Assembly: GCA_963920575.1 (NCBI GenBank)
Contig: OY986966.1
Span: 12,750,048 to 12,814,047, forward strand
Reading direction: 5' to 3'
Origin: Narthecium ossifragum
Lineage: Eukaryota > Streptophyta > Magnoliopsida > Dioscoreales > Nartheciaceae
Length of the DNA: 64,000 nucleotides
In this document: positions 32,220-43,991 of the stretch, one piece after another
How positions within the stretch are numbered: position 1 is the first letter of the stretch
Layout of the letters: every line of letters begins with the position of its first letter
Program-made: the position numbers and the translations under genes
Notes under the pieces: model-generated
Databases searched by the model: none
Told to the model about the DNA's origin: nothing
The model's input: only the letters and a program-made list of their open reading frames with translations

Positions 32220-32637
32220 TAAAGAAGAAGAAAGAGAAGAAGGATATTTTGGGAAAGTACTGCAGGAGATGTTCAAGGTATCAAAGAGCTTCTCCTCGAG
32301 CAAGATTTTTGCACAACCACCTAGGCCAGCCAAGACCAAATTCAACAAGCTATCCCGAGATGACGTTGAACAAAAGAGCAAAAGAGATTTGTGCTGCTAG
32401 TGTGATGAAAGATTCAGGCCTAATCATTAGTGCCAGCAGGTCAAAGATGAAGAGCAAGAACCAACCGATCCTCAGCTCGAACAGGAGCGACTATCGCCAC
32501 ATCCAGCTCGACCACCTCTGCCAAATCCCGGTGAACCCCTCTTCTAAGCTTCCCTTGTTTTTCCCTATTTTCCAGGATTTTTTCGGAATTTTCTCTCCAA
32601 CTTGGAATCAGCTTATCCTTGGCTCACCCACAGCTCA
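32220..32637 (+). pseudogene. Z2 gag end with broken zinc knuckle
   Basis: One frame reads KTKFNKLSRDDVEQKSKRDL, then C-C-stop-CDERFRPNH-stop-C. This is the CX2C...H....C knuckle of chromovirus gag with two stops inside it, followed by EEQEPTDPQLEQERLSP. The LSR-E/D-VEQK-R-GLC lead-in is typical. The frame decays before 32637, where solo LTR H is inserted. Confidence 0.65.
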
Positions 32638-34926
32638 TGTAAGGGCCTAAGTGTTAAATAACCAGGCTTTTGTGTAAAATACTAGACTTTCCCGTAATAA
32701 AGTGGTTTTGTAGGGGGTTTTCTGCAAAATTCCCACCTAACCCCACCACTTCTCTTATTCTCTCCCGATCTTTCCTCTCTCTTCATCCTCACTCTCCAGC
32801 GACCAGAGAGAGAGAGAGATGTTCTAGAGAGATCTAGAGAGAAGGGGGAGGAAGAGATCGAGAGGGTGGAGGAGGAGATCGCTGGCGCCGGAGCTAAAGA
32901 GGGCGAGATCGGCAGCGAGGAAGAGAGATCGGCGCTGGAGAAGAAGAGAAGAAGGGAGGAAGAAGCCGGGAGAAAGAGAAGTGGAGATCGCCGGGAAAAG
33001 TGTAGATCCGGTGAGCCTCCCGCCGGATTTCTTCTCCTATTTGGCTTGGGTGAGCTTCTACCTTCTCTCTCCTTCGATTCCATGTTTTTTTGGTGGGTTT
33101 TTCCGGCAGGTTTGGGTCTTTTGTGGGTTTCTCCGGCGATGGGTCGTCAGAGACGACGTCGGAGTTGACGCCGCTCCTCTTCCCAGCGACTGCAGCGTTG
33201 GGAAGAGGCTGGCAGTGAACCCCGACGCCATCCTCTCTCTGTCCCCGGAGTTTCCCAAGTTGGAAAACTCTGTTTTCCTCCCTCCCGGCCATGGTTTCCG
33301 GCGTGATTTCCGGCCGGTCATTCCCTGGTCGTGGTTGCGCAACCTTCTTGGGAATCTTGTGCTAGGGACAGCGTGTAGCTTCCCTTTCCCCTCTGGTGGT
33401 TTTTCCCTGGTGCTTGAGCACCCTGTTTGGAGATCCGACGGAGCTCCGACGTGAGCTCCGGTGATCCTTGGGGAGGAAGGATGTGCGCTGTGCACGGCGT
33501 CTGCTTGGTGCGCTGGGCAACACCCTATGCGCAGCCTTTCGACGCCCGTTTTCGTCATTTTTGGTCTTCCTAGCTCTACCTGACCGCTTTCGGTGTTCTT
33601 GTGCTTTAGGCGATCGGGTGAGCGGCCGTGAGGGGTTGGAGCAGGGCGTGGACCCTCGGACTTAAGGAGCGCATCGGCTGTTCTTTTGAAGTAGGAGTCA
33701 CCTCCTACTATGAATTGTACAATTTTTTGTTATATGTTGTGTTTCTTATGATGATATGTGATCTGTGTGACTGGTGATGTATATATGTGAATATGTGATG
33801 CTATATATGCCATGAAAATGTTATGATGTGTTGGGCTAGTTGAGCCCTGTACTTGCTAAATCATGCTATGGAATGTTATGTTAGGCTTTTCCTATATTGT
33901 ATGCATATATGAGAACTTATGAACTATTATATTTGTTTATTATTGTGTATCTGATTATGCATACATGCTAAGAATGTCAGGCTCTCTTAGGACAGGGATT
34001 GTGGTTGGGTCTAGTCAGGTCCTGTAGCTAGACTGGTCAGAGTCTAGGGGATATGTCGACGAGTTGACGGATGGATTTTGATCTCCGTATGTCGATCAAG
34101 GACTTTGACTTGACTCGAGGTTTGATGTGATTTGATGATCAGATTTGAGGATGTGTTGGACCTATACTAGCATACTGAGGCCTGTATAGAGTCTAGAGGG
34201 GTCTGGGTGAGCGTTGGCGGCCGGACGCGGTGCTGTGCATGTAAGACTGCCCAGACTAGCCAGACCATACTAGGATCAGTAAACTAGGATAGGTAGATGT
34301 TGTCCTATACTAGTATACTGGTGCCAGGTATAGAGTCTATAGGGGTATGGGCTAGCGTTGGCGGCCGGACGCGGTGCTGTGCATGTAAGACTTACCCATA
34401 CTAGCCAGACCAAACTTGGGCAGTATAATAGGATAGGTAGGTGTACACCAGTGTCGTAGAGTGAGTCAGGTGACTCCTACTGGGCTTTCGAGCTCATGTG
34501 TGCTTGGGTTTTTGTTGTGCAGGAGGTAGGCCCGAGGCCAGTACACCCTTTGGAGGTGGTGAGCAGTGACGAGGCGTCATTTTTTTGTATTTATTGTTGA
34601 GAGTTTGTTTTGTACTCTATCTTAACTCTCAATTTGTGTTTTTGACGCCTGTATATGTGTTGAAAAATCTAGAGAATTGTATATTGTTATCTTGTGGCTC
34701 AAACATGTATTTGATGACTGAAACCCTGTGTACAAGAACGATAGAATATGTGAATGAATGAAACTATGTTAAGTGTTGTACACTATGTTGAATTATTATA
34801 GGATGTGTAAATTTCGTATTTATTGACAGGTTGTAATAGTGATCTCACGTGCCCGTGCCCAAGGGTCATGCCCAAATTTTTGAGAAGTTTGGGTTATTTT
34901 ATATTAATTTGGGGCGGGGCGTGACA
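32638..34926 (+). mobile_element. Solo LTR H (chromovirus-type ends)
   Basis: It starts TGTAAGGGCCTAAGTG and ends GGGGCGGGGCGTGACA. It is flanked by GCTCA (32633-32637) and ACTCA (34927-34931), which agree at four of five bases. The 2.3-kb length and the GGCGTGACA end fit Tekay/Del-like LTRs. It contains a purine-rich leader with GAGAGA runs (32800-32980), a GC-rich middle (33000-33680), and a tandem duplication (34161-34445). Open frames in the GC-rich part occur on both strands and look like LTR sequence, not genes. Confidence 0.85.
34161..34445 (+). repeat. 143-bp tandem duplication in LTR H
   Basis: CCTATACTAG starts at 34161 and again at 34304. Both units carry GCGTTGGCGGCCGGACGCGG and TGCTGTGCATGTAAGACT, then GATAGGTAG. 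Confidence 0.9.
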
Positions 34927-34931
34927 ACTCA

Positions 34932-35892
34932 CCATCGGCTTACCACCCTCACCTGTTCCCGGCTCATCTTCGAGCCATCCACTCTTCATCCCATCTCATC
35001 CATGGCTCCAAACGGCTCGACCATGAGCTGCCACAATTCCTCCACTGTCAAGCGCCGCCCTGATGTCCATTCACCACCATACCACTTCCGATCATTCTCC
35101 ACCTCGATGACGTACCAAATCCCATCCTCGACCGTCCCAAACACCCTCTCCTTCGGCTCCGGCGACAAACCTCAAGAGGACAACCGCCGAGCTCCGCCCG
35201 ATGCCGTTGTTTCCCACTCCCTCTAGCCTCTGCAAGACTTCCAGAAGAACCAGGGGGCATCCTCGAAGCCTCCTTGGCCACCCCCAACCAGGATCAAGGC
35301 TCGGATCATCGGAATCCAACTACGGCGAACCACACCATTTCAACTTCCTTCAATCAACTACTTCCATGTCCATTCTAGAATCATAGTTCATAGTGAAGAT
35401 GCCTTGACTTCCTAGAATCGTTTTCCCTTGAGCTCGAGTACCATTGAGCACTCCTTCACCGACGATCACCTTTGATGAACTTCACCGCGCCGCCACCTTC
35501 AGATTCGATGTATCAGATGCCCAATCCAACGATCAGATCATATGGATTGAGGCCCCAGGGCCTTGCAAAGCTTCCTGTGCGATTACCACACTCCGTCGAC
35601 CTCGTTTCGCCATTGATCTAGCTCCGACAACTTTTTCGTCGACCAATCAAGACTACAACTTGATCTAGCTGTCCGATCAGCTCCATCTCCGATCCAGTGC
35701 TTCCGATATTTGATCTAAACCTGATCAAGGAACCTCATGCGATCAAGACTGTCTAGATCATGTCCAAGTAATCACAACATCTTCTCAGCCGGTGATCGCT
35801 CATCCGAAGGTTGATCAGAGCCCTCGAAGGAGCTACCCTCCTTACTCAGATGCCATCTTCAATTTGATCAGATTTGACCATAGCGGTAACCA
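34932..35892. other. Unrecognised GC-richer sequence, possible gene remnant
   Basis: It follows the H insertion and has no LTR or polyprotein motif. The most protein-like part is on the minus strand at 35168-34986, 60 residues with VFGTVEDGIWYVIEVENDRK followed by a WYGGEW-LTVEELW-MVEPFGAMD pattern. It has the look of a real domain, but I cannot name a family. Downstream (35440-35890) are CGATCAGATC-rich sequences without clear coding signal. Confidence 0.35.
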
Positions 35893-36069
35893 CTGTTAGT
35901 CCTAGTATTGTTTTCATGATGTCAAATTGTGTATCATGATAAGACATTGTTTTTATATTAACATCCCTTAATTTAGAAAGCATTAAAATTATATTTAAGA
36001 TGTTTTTGTACTCACGGTCGATGCAGCGGTCGATGTATGGATCGACCGTGGAGATTGGCGGTTGATGCA
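35893..36069 (+). repeat. LTR-like sequence F, left part, with GGTCGACC-type words
   Basis: TGTTAGTCCTAGTATTG is a plausible terminus. It is followed by ACGGTCGATG, GCGGTCGATG and GGATCGACCGTGG (36014-36050). It is split by solo LTR B4 and resumes at 39665 with the duplicated ATGCA. The family is unknown. Confidence 0.4.
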
Positions 36070-36837
36070 TGATCGCTCGCAAATGCGTCGTTAAATCAGA
36101 TGCAAAACGCAATTTAGAATTTATAATCCTTCAATCAATACTACTCTACAAACGTAGAACAGTGGTGAGATCCGGAGTCGAACCACAGAGAAAGATTGTT
36201 TAACAAGAGAAGAAATCAAATTAAATCGCTAAACTCAAGTCCTAAGGCGAAGGAAAGGAGTTTCAATGGTTTTGTTATCTAAGGAATTAAACTACTGAAA
36301 AAGCAATGAAAAGGTTGGGATAAATCAATGAGAGAAAATCTAAGAATTACTCAATCCACTCTAATTTCACCTCATGTATTCTCTAGTATCCTCTTGTTCT
36401 CTAATCTAGACATATGGAATCACGGCTTCTTAAGCTCGCATGAATCCCTAAAAGAACGCTCATGTTATCTTACGGCATAGTCTATCTTCGCTTAGCATAA
36501 ACTGTCTTCGGACTTAACCTGAGTACAATCTATCTTTGCTTAGCATAAACTATCTCAAAGGCATACACAAAAGTGACATTAAAATCATCTTACGAATCTC
36601 TACCATCAAGCACAACAATCAAGTATGTGAGGACCCGTCCCTCCCCTCCTGTGGCTCGCTGTGGACCGCAAGGGCAATTTGGTAAATTGCACCTTGTCGG
36701 CTAGTTCCACACTCGCGCTTGTACACACACTGACCATGTTTGTGGTAATGTTTGCTTAGAATGGTTAGTGGAACCCGGGATCGAAAGATCCGGACTTAGG
36801 CTTGAATTCTCGCCTAAGTTTAGCTTTCAGCACAAAA

Positions 36838-36945
36838 AGGATCGATCCTCTCTGGCTAAGAGATCGATCCTCTTGTGCCAGAAAGTCAAGTGAGATCGTC
36901 ATGAGGTGATCGATCCTTCCTTGGGTAAGGATCGATCCTTCATAG
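36838..36945 (+). repeat. GGATCGATCC palindrome array upstream of the C1 TATA box
   Basis: AGGATCGATCCT, AGATCGATCCT, GTGATCGATCCT and AGGATCGATCCT occur near 36838, 36864, 36907 and 36929. Confidence 0.85.
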
Positions 36946-36960
36946 GTCGGTTCGTTTGCC

Positions 36961-36967
36961 TATAAAG
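36961..36967 (+). promoter_or_regulatory. TATA box of LTR C1
   Basis: TATAAAG about 20 bases after the last upstream palindrome. Confidence 0.65.
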
Positions 36968-37307
36968 CAGACGAACCTTCTTCCTTGAAATCCTTTTGAA
37001 AATCCGGCGATTTGAGCTCGGATCTTAGGATTTTCGAAGGCGTTGAGGACGATCCAAGGCCTAGGTGCTTGGATCTAAGCTGCGTTTGCTCCGGTAGGGA
37101 TCCTACCGACATCTCTCTTCGGGGTTTTGAGTTTTCCGGTTTGATTTGTGATTTATTGCTTAGATCTGTGTATATAGTTGTTGGTTTTCTGTGTTTTTGC
37201 CGGTTTTAGACTCGTGGGGTTCTGATCTATCAGATCCCACAGTTTCATGAAGTTTGGATGAGTTTTCCGGCGGTATTCCTCGTCGGGAGTACGCCGGAGA
37301 ACCCATC

Positions 37308-37535
37308 GGGATCGATCCTCTTTGAGGAAGGATCGATCCCCTTTGGTGAGTCATACCCAGCCCGTGCGGGATCGATCCTCCTGGAGGGAGAGATCGATCC
37401 TTTGGTGGCTGGGGGACGACGGGTCTCTGGTTACAAGAGGATCGATCCTCTTGATGAGCAGGATCGATCTCTTTGGTTCACAGAGACGTGTTTTCCCTAA
37501 GTCCTGAAGGGATCGATCCTCTTGATGAGAAGGAT
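37308..37535 (+). repeat. GGATCGATCC palindrome array downstream of the C1 TATA box
   Basis: At least eight copies of (A/G)GGATCGATCC, including GGGATCGATCCT and AGGATCGATCCCC, alternate with CTCTTTG-AGGA or CTTGATGAG spacers. Neighbouring copies are 18 to about 60 bases apart. This region would be in the transcript leader. Confidence 0.88.
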
Positions 37536-39669
37536 CGATCCTTTAGTGGCTGAAGGGTGTTTTAAGTGGGTTTTGCCCGCGGGGCTTTGTATGACAGTTT
37601 TTCCTTACTGTCTTGATATCTTGTACATATGATTAAGCATGTTAGCCCTATAATAGGGCAGTGGTGAACCGGGAGAGTGATGACTCCCGGGATGTTTAGA
37701 ATAAACGGGCGGGTAGCCTTACAGCTTTCCATAGCCTTGCATGCCGGCGTGCGCCGAGGGCCTTATCTGCTATATCTGTAAGCTGTTGTTTGCGGGGCTG
37801 TTTCCCGGTGCAGGTGTTGCGGTGAGCTGATGGCAGCTGGTGGTGCCCATACCTTCTTTGATATTTCATCACATCCTGTTGCATGCTTACCTATTTTATT
37901 CTGCGCATGTTCATAGCATGCATTGTGTTGTGCACTAGTTGCATCTGTTTAGGGCGTTGCCGATCCGGGGCTTTCGGGTAGCCCGGATTTATCTCTTAGG
38001 ACCGTTGCGGGTAGCTTGGTCCAGGACTCAATATGTAGTATTCAGTCTCTTCGATGATAGGGTTAGTTGGACATGAATACTGTTGTGCTTGATGTTTAGA
38101 GGTCGTGTCGGCCTTGAGCCAAGTCGTGGTGTAGCCGGTACCCAATCCTTCTAGAACTCTTGGGTGGCAGGTGTGACTACCCAGCGGTGCTACCCGCCGA
38201 CAGTGCCCAGGATCCTGTCGTGAGTTGGCAGTGCCGTTTCCTGTCTGACTGAGTGTGACCCAGTGTGTGACCAGTTCGCTGGAAGACCACAACTGGGGCA
38301 CTCAGGGGTATCCGGTGGGGTTATGGGACCCCTCTGATACACCTAGGCTTTGCTTGGGGACGACACTGTTGTGTTCCCTTCCTTTGTGAGTGTCGTAGTG
38401 TAGTGTCCCTGCTGAGCTTAGTGCTCACTCCAACCCGGGCTGCGTTTTGCAGGTGCTGGCGCTAGCTCTTCTTCGGTCGCCCCTACCGGGCAGGTGTTCG
38501 GTGATGTGGCGGCGTCTGGCGGAGCTTGAGGAGCTGTGATCTGTCCGCGTACACCTTGGTTAGATAGTCTCCTACGGGAGCGATTTTGTATAACATTCCC
38601 TGTTTGAGGATTTGTACTATATTCCAGCTTTGTGTGTTGAGCTTTATAACTGTTGTATAATACAGGATGATTATGCTTATTAGGGTAACCACTACGATTA
38701 GAGGGAAACCTCGCCAAATTTCCGCAGTAGGTTTAGTTCCGGTTCGCGTCGCCCGGCCCGGTTGGGCCTACGCGGGTCGGGGCGCGACAAAGTAGGTCTG
38801 AATATACGTCGAGGAACTCTGTTCCCTCAACTCTTCATAAAATAAAATCATATTCATAGGATCATGTCTTTGAAAAGATAACAAGAATCAAACTAGAAAA
38901 TACAAAGAGGCTACACTAAAGCTTCATGAGATCCATAAGTATAGAGTTTAGCTACTCATCTTTTGGATGAGATCCATGTATTCGATGAAGGAGGTTAGGG
39001 ATCCACACCGCATCTCCGTCTTCTTCTCCAATCTGAATTCCTCTATTTCTCTCTATGGAGCCTCCTGGTTTTCCAGCCACAAAGCCCTTTTTATATCTTA
39101 ATTCCCGGATTAGGGTTTCAAGGTTTAGTTAGACCTCAAGTGCAACTCGGATTCCTTGTTCAACCCTGACAGCTTCTTCCAATCGCGATTGCGCTCAACG
39201 CGTCCAGAATTTGAGAATGAGTCCAACACAAAAGATGTAGATTTGGAAGTCTTCTGTCATTTCCCGAAGAGTTTGCAATATTTGGAGTTAACTAGAATAT
39301 TTGGCGAATATTCTCCCGAGCGTCGACGGACCAGTCTTCCAGCAGCTAAATATCTTCATCTTCTTCAAAACTGCTATCAATCCATCAGGAATCTATGAAA
39401 GTATCCAACATGAAAGTTGTACATCTTGATGTCTACTAGCTGTCACTCAAATTTCAGAATATTGGGAGAAAAGCATAATTTCTGGTGAATATTGTGCTAA
39501 CAGTCAACAGAGCAGTGTATTTCAGCATATTAACCGAATATCTTGCATTTCTTCTCAAAGCATGATTAAACCTGAAATCAACTAACAAGCTATCAAATAC
39601 AAACACTCTAAGCCTAACAAAGGTAAATTAAGGGGTTTAATTATGAATATTTAGTGACTCATCAATGCA

Positions 39670-40503
39670 CGGATCAGCTGCGGGTACTGTTCGTGAGAAA
39701 TAGACCGACGGTCAATGTGACGGTCGATGGACCGATCGATCATGGCCTATGTGATTATACGAGTCGATCCGACTCGACCAACTGGACCCGCGCCCAAAAG
39801 AGGACCCCAACTGGACCCGTGACCGATCGATCATGGCCTATCATGGCCTCTTTCCTATTTTGACTTCGATTTCCCTAGTTCAAACTAGAGTATTTAATTA
39901 GAATTTATTATTAGTCTTTTATATTTAATTAAGTCATAGTTGATATCTGCTTGTTAGGAAGTTATTGTTAGAAGTTTAGTTTTAGTATGGAAGCCTTATT
40001 ACTTGCTAATTAAGTAAGGGGGTTTTCTAGTTGGATTAGGACTTAGTCAAGGCCTCTATTAAACGACCTCAATAGCAAGGTATGATGTATGGATGATGAA
40101 TGAAGTATTGAGTAGATGAATAAAGCAAAGAGTAGTTTAGGAGTAGCTTTTCATAATTTTCATGGGTTGAACCTGCATTAGGGATTAGGAAGGCTTAATC
40201 CTCTAGCTAGGATTATTCTAAGCTGAGATCTCTTCCCCAAGAGTTGTCTTCAACCGACGTTCACCAATCCACCTTCTTCTCCGCTGGTCACCTTCTCCGT
40301 AGTCGGCACCGCCTCCGCCACTACTTGTATTCCCCTCAACCCTCGGCCTCGTCACTTTCTCTCACCACCATGTCATCACTCTCTCTCCTCATCACCTACC
40401 ACCTCAGCATCATCTTCGTCCTCTCTTCCGCATACCCGATCCTTAGCCTCCCACCGGCCATCCTTCCCCTCTACCTCTTCGGCCACCCCTCTACCATTGA
40501 AGA
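39670..40503 (+). repeat. F/Z-like LTR remainder
   Basis: It begins with further GGTCGA(T/C) words (39706-39840). It then resembles the Z2 LTR: GACCCGCGCCCAAAAG near 39785, 'tattacttgctaattaagtaag' near 40000, and an AAGGCCTCTATTAAACGACC segment matching 31066-31085 of Z2. It ends in a CT-rich stretch (40210-40503), as Z LTRs do. C2 joins at 40504. No gene is recognised. Confidence 0.5.
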
Positions 40504-41011
40504 TGTCGCGCCCCGACCCGCGAAGGCCCAACCGGGCTGGGCGACGCGAACCAGAAACTAACTACATGCGGAATAGTTTTGGCGAGGGGTTCCTTCTAGT
40601 TTATTGGTTTCCCTAAACATTTCATAAGGACCCTTATTTAACAATAATTCCAAACCTCAACAATAAAACAAACATATATTCAAATCCTCAAAAGGGTTTA
40701 CATTCATATACATCACACTCCCGTAGGAGACTAACTATAACAAAAGAGGTAGATGACGATCACCACTCCTCAAGCACCGCCAGACGCCGCCTCTCCACTA
40801 AACACCTGCCCGGTAGGGTCCACTGAAGAAGAGCTAACGTCTGCACCTGCAAAACGCAGTACGAGTAGGAGTGAGCGAGCACTAAACTCAGTAAAGTTCT
40901 TGACTACGACACATAGAAAGGAGGACACACAACAGTGTCGCCCCCAAGCAAGGCCTAAGTGTGCTACGGGGTCCCATAACCCCACCGGTGTCTCTAGGTA
41001 TCCAACCATGT
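40504..41011 (-). repeat. C-type LTR fragment C2
   Basis: Starts TGTCGCGCCCCGACCCGCG and follows the C-family order (CATTTCATAAGGACCC, CACCTGCAAAACGCAG, CCATAACCCCACCGGTGTC). It stops at CCAACCATGT, where C3 begins. Confidence 0.8.
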
Positions 41012-41302
41012 TGTCGCGCCCCGACCCGTGAAGGTCCAACCTGGTCGGGCGACGCGAACCGGAACTTAACTAAATGTGGAATAATTTTGGCGAGGGGTTC
41101 CCTCTTCCTTATTGGTTTCCCTAAACATTTCATAAGGACCCTTATTTAATAATAATTCCAAACCTAAACAATAAAACAAAGATATATTCAAATCCTCAAA
41201 AGGGTTTACATTCATATACATCACACTCTCGTAAGAGACTAACTATAACAAAAACGGTAGACGACAATCACCGCTCCTCAAGCACCGCCAGACGCCACCG
41301 CA
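41012..41302 (-). repeat. C-type LTR fragment C3, left part
   Basis: Starts TGTCGCGCCCCGACCCGTG. It is interrupted by B5 at 41303 and resumes at 54200. Confidence 0.8.
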
Positions 41303-41738
41303 TGATAAGTAACTAATTATTTCTAATTAAACCCCTTAAATTACATTTGTTAGACTGAGAGTAGGTGTATTTGATATCCTACTGTTTGAATTCAGGTTTA
41401 AGTAGGATTTGAAAAGAAATACAAGAAATTTGGCCAAAAATTAGTAAATTCTACAAAAAGACTTCTTCGTCGACTGTTAGGAAAAAAATCACCAGAAAAT
41501 TTACAAAACTCCGAATATTCTTAAATTCTTGAAGATGAAAGATGACTTCAAGCGATAAAACTTTCATGTTGAAGACTTGGTAAGATTCTCTATAGATTGG
41601 CGCCAGTATTGAAGCAAAGTTGGATCTATGAAAGCTGAAATTTGATAAATGCTGAAATTAATTAATGACATGGCAGTGAAGATCCAGTCAAACCGACTGG
41701 AGCGATGGATCAGATTTGAGTCCGATCGGTCGCTCCGA

Positions 41739-41746
41739 TGACGTCA
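41739..41746. promoter_or_regulatory. TGACGTCA palindrome upstream of the B5 TATA box
   Basis: TGACGTCA is the classic binding core of plant bZIP (TGA/CRE type) factors. It lies about 75 bases before the TATA box and is kept in the 3' LTR at 53254-53261. Confidence 0.5.
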
Positions 41747-41819
41747 TCAACACGGAATTTAAGGAAATTAGAGTTGAAGTTCAATTATAACTCCTAATTC
41801 CGGGATTAAGGGTTTCTAT

Positions 41820-41827
41820 TATATAAA
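41820..41827 (+). promoter_or_regulatory. TATA box of the B5 5' LTR
   Basis: TATATAAA before GGGGTTGTTCC. In the 3' LTR the equivalent site has changed to TTAGATAAA. Confidence 0.6.
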
Positions 41828-42686
41828 GGGGTTGTTCCAGCCGAGTTTCTCATCTTTTTGACAATCTTTGGAGGAGGAAGAAGAAGACGGTGAGGATGCG
41901 GATGGTGACAACATCTTATTCCAACCCGATGGGTTTCATCCAAAAGATGAGTTGCTAATTATTGTACTTAGGATTATTCATGAAACCCTAGTGTGGTTTT
42001 GGTTTTTCTTTAGTTTGATTCTTGTAAACTTCTCGATGCATGATCTCATAAATACGGTTTTATTGTTAATAGAGTTGAAGAAACAGAGTTCCCTTAACGT
42101 ACTTTTAGTCCTACATGATTTTTGTGATTGATTGTAGAGATTTATGAGATGGTTTTCATGAAGTTATTGATTTGCCTTTGAGATAAGCTATGCTACGCGA
42201 AGATAGGATATGCCACGGTCATTAGGAGTAGAATAATTTAAGGTAATCGTAGAACCAAAGACAATCTATGCCAAGCAAAGATAGGTTATGCCGTCGGGAA
42301 CATTAACTTTATTTTAGGGATTCATGTGAGCTTGTAGCCATATGATCCATAATGTTGAGAGAAGAGAACAAGATGATAACTAGAGAAGACTAATAATGAA
42401 ACTAAGGCGGATTGAGTATTTCTTATGTCACTTATCCATTGATTCAAATTGATCAACCTTTTATTTCTTTTCTTTATTAGTTTAGATAACTTTATTCTAT
42501 CTTTGATTCTTTTCCTTAGTTTTAGGGTTTGAGAATTAATTTCCGTTTCCAACGTTTTCCATGTGGATCGACTCCCGACTTCACCGCTATCCTACCTAGT
42601 AGTGTAGTGATTGAATTAGGATTATAAATTTAATATTTGATTGAGTTAGCAACGTTTTAACGACACGTTCGCGAGCGATCAGTTTT

Positions 42687-42704
42687 TGACGCCGTTGCCG
42701 GGGA
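42687..42704 (+). other. Primer-binding site of B5 (tRNA-Asp type)
   Basis: TGACGCCGTTGCCGGGGA, one base off the Athila site, five bases after the LTR. A T-rich leader without a frame follows to 42875. Confidence 0.88.
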
Positions 42705-42875
42705 GTTTGACGGTTAACTAATTGATTTTTTGTTAACTTGTTTTCTTTGCTTAGTTAGGTTTTTATCTTTCTTATTTTTTCCTTTCTTTATTTTAGACTT
42801 TTTCGGAATTTTCAGACAATTTGTTGGAATGTTTGCAGCATTGGAATGGATTTTTCTTGAAGGAAGGATCTAACC

Positions 42876-43991
42876 TGTCACGCCCCGACCCAGAAAACCC
42901 ATTCAGATCAAGGCGTGAGCCACCTAAACCTGTTTACATCATCAATAGGTGCACAAATAGATAACTTCTATGAATTTAAACCATCCAGTCCTCCAGTTCA
43001 TAAAAATTTGGCAGAATCCCCTTATAATTATAACACAAGAAACCTGTACATTTTATAATTTTTACAACTTCAGTATCATTACATTAAAGAATGTTACAAC
43101 ATCTCTCAAATACAACTGAATTAATACCCATACCATTATGTTCTTTGATATATCAGATTATACATCAATTAGTACATCATTGATTAAAACTGTAAGTTAA
43201 CTGTAGAAGAACTCCTCGAAGCTCCAAGTCCTCGATCACCTCGAAATATCACGTCATCTTCCAGAAGAACACCTGAAAGAAGGAACTGCATCGACCTACA
43301 TCGCCGATGCAGCCCAGGTAGGGTGAGCAACAATTTTTAGTAGGGTTCTACACTACATCGCCCAGAAAGGAAGGGAAACTGCAACTGTGTTGTTCTCTGC
43401 CTAAGCCTAAGATATGTCAAGGGCCCCATGACCCCGTCAATTCCTGAGGGCTCCTGTCCAAGTCCCACCCTCACCCAAGAACAAATGAGAGGAAACAAAG
43501 ACTGCGGGCTCCTGTCCAGGTACCACCCTACCCAGTCGTACCATCTCTCGCGGGGACACACATGTCAAGGACATCGACAACCATCCTTAGCGCTTGGCCT
43601 CGAAGATCCGACATGACCTCTACACCTCAATAACAATATAATATTCCAGTCCGACTACCTAATAATCCTCGAATGACATCGAACATAATCATTGATGACA
43701 ATCACGCCCTAATCATCGACTACGAAAACCCCGGTCCTAGGACTAGATCCGGGCTACCCGAAAACCCCGGATAGATGATCGAATCCATCGCCTACCACCT
43801 AGCCTGAATTCTTCTAATGCAAGCAAATGCATGCAATGCTCACGCGCACAGAAATACAGAAATATAAGCATGCAACAATATGACATCACAACATATAGGG
43901 CTAGGCATAGCCTACAGCTTGCCAAAGGGTAAACATAGCAGGGGGTCTAAAGCAGTTACAGATCTTTCTACCACAACAACGGCAACACAGG
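42876..43991 (-). repeat. D-type LTR fragment D1
   Basis: Starts TGTCACGCCCCGACCCAG after TAACC. On the minus strand this is the GGGGCGTGACA end of a Tekay/Del-like LTR. It is cut at 43991 by the A-prime LTR; its other half is not seen. Open frames inside are short and on both strands. Confidence 0.7.

Larger units (their letters stand above)
36626..38789 (+). mobile_element. Solo LTR C1 (Tekay/Del-like family C)
   Basis: Starts TGTGAGGACCCGTCCCTC and ends GTCGGGGCGCGACA, with AAGTA on both sides (36621-36625 and 38790-38794). The same LTR type, reversed, stands next to a Tekay-like polyprotein end at 54314-56342, which identifies the family. Two GGATCGATCC arrays lie before and after its TATA box. 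Confidence 0.92.
36070..39664 (-). mobile_element. Solo LTR B4, itself split by solo LTR C1
   Basis: Starts TGATCGCTCGCAAATGCGTC, ends TAGTGACTCATCA, with ATGCA on both sides (36065-36069 and 39665-39669). It reads as a family B LTR through 36625 and again from 38795. Confidence 0.92.
41303..42681 (+). repeat. 5' LTR of B5
   Basis: Starts TGATAAGTAACTAATT and ends TTCGCGAGCGATCA. It contains TCCGATCGGTCGCTCC, the eight-base palindrome TGACGTCA at 41739-41746, and TATATAAA at 41820-41827. Confidence 0.9.

Noticed and set aside
32866..33665. Several overlapping open frames on both strands in a GC-rich block
   Set aside because: They lie inside solo LTR H, overlap in opposite strands, and show no domain. 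GC-rich purine/pyrimidine sequence keeps frames open by chance.
40244..40561. A 105-codon plus-strand frame rich in Ser, Leu and Pro
   Set aside because: CT-rich end of an LTR-like sequence running into the C2 LTR. It crosses a repeat junction at 40504 and has no recognisable domain.
42960..43925. Open frames inside D1 considered as genes
   Set aside because: All are short, lie on both strands, and sit within an LTR recognised by its TGTCACGCC terminus.
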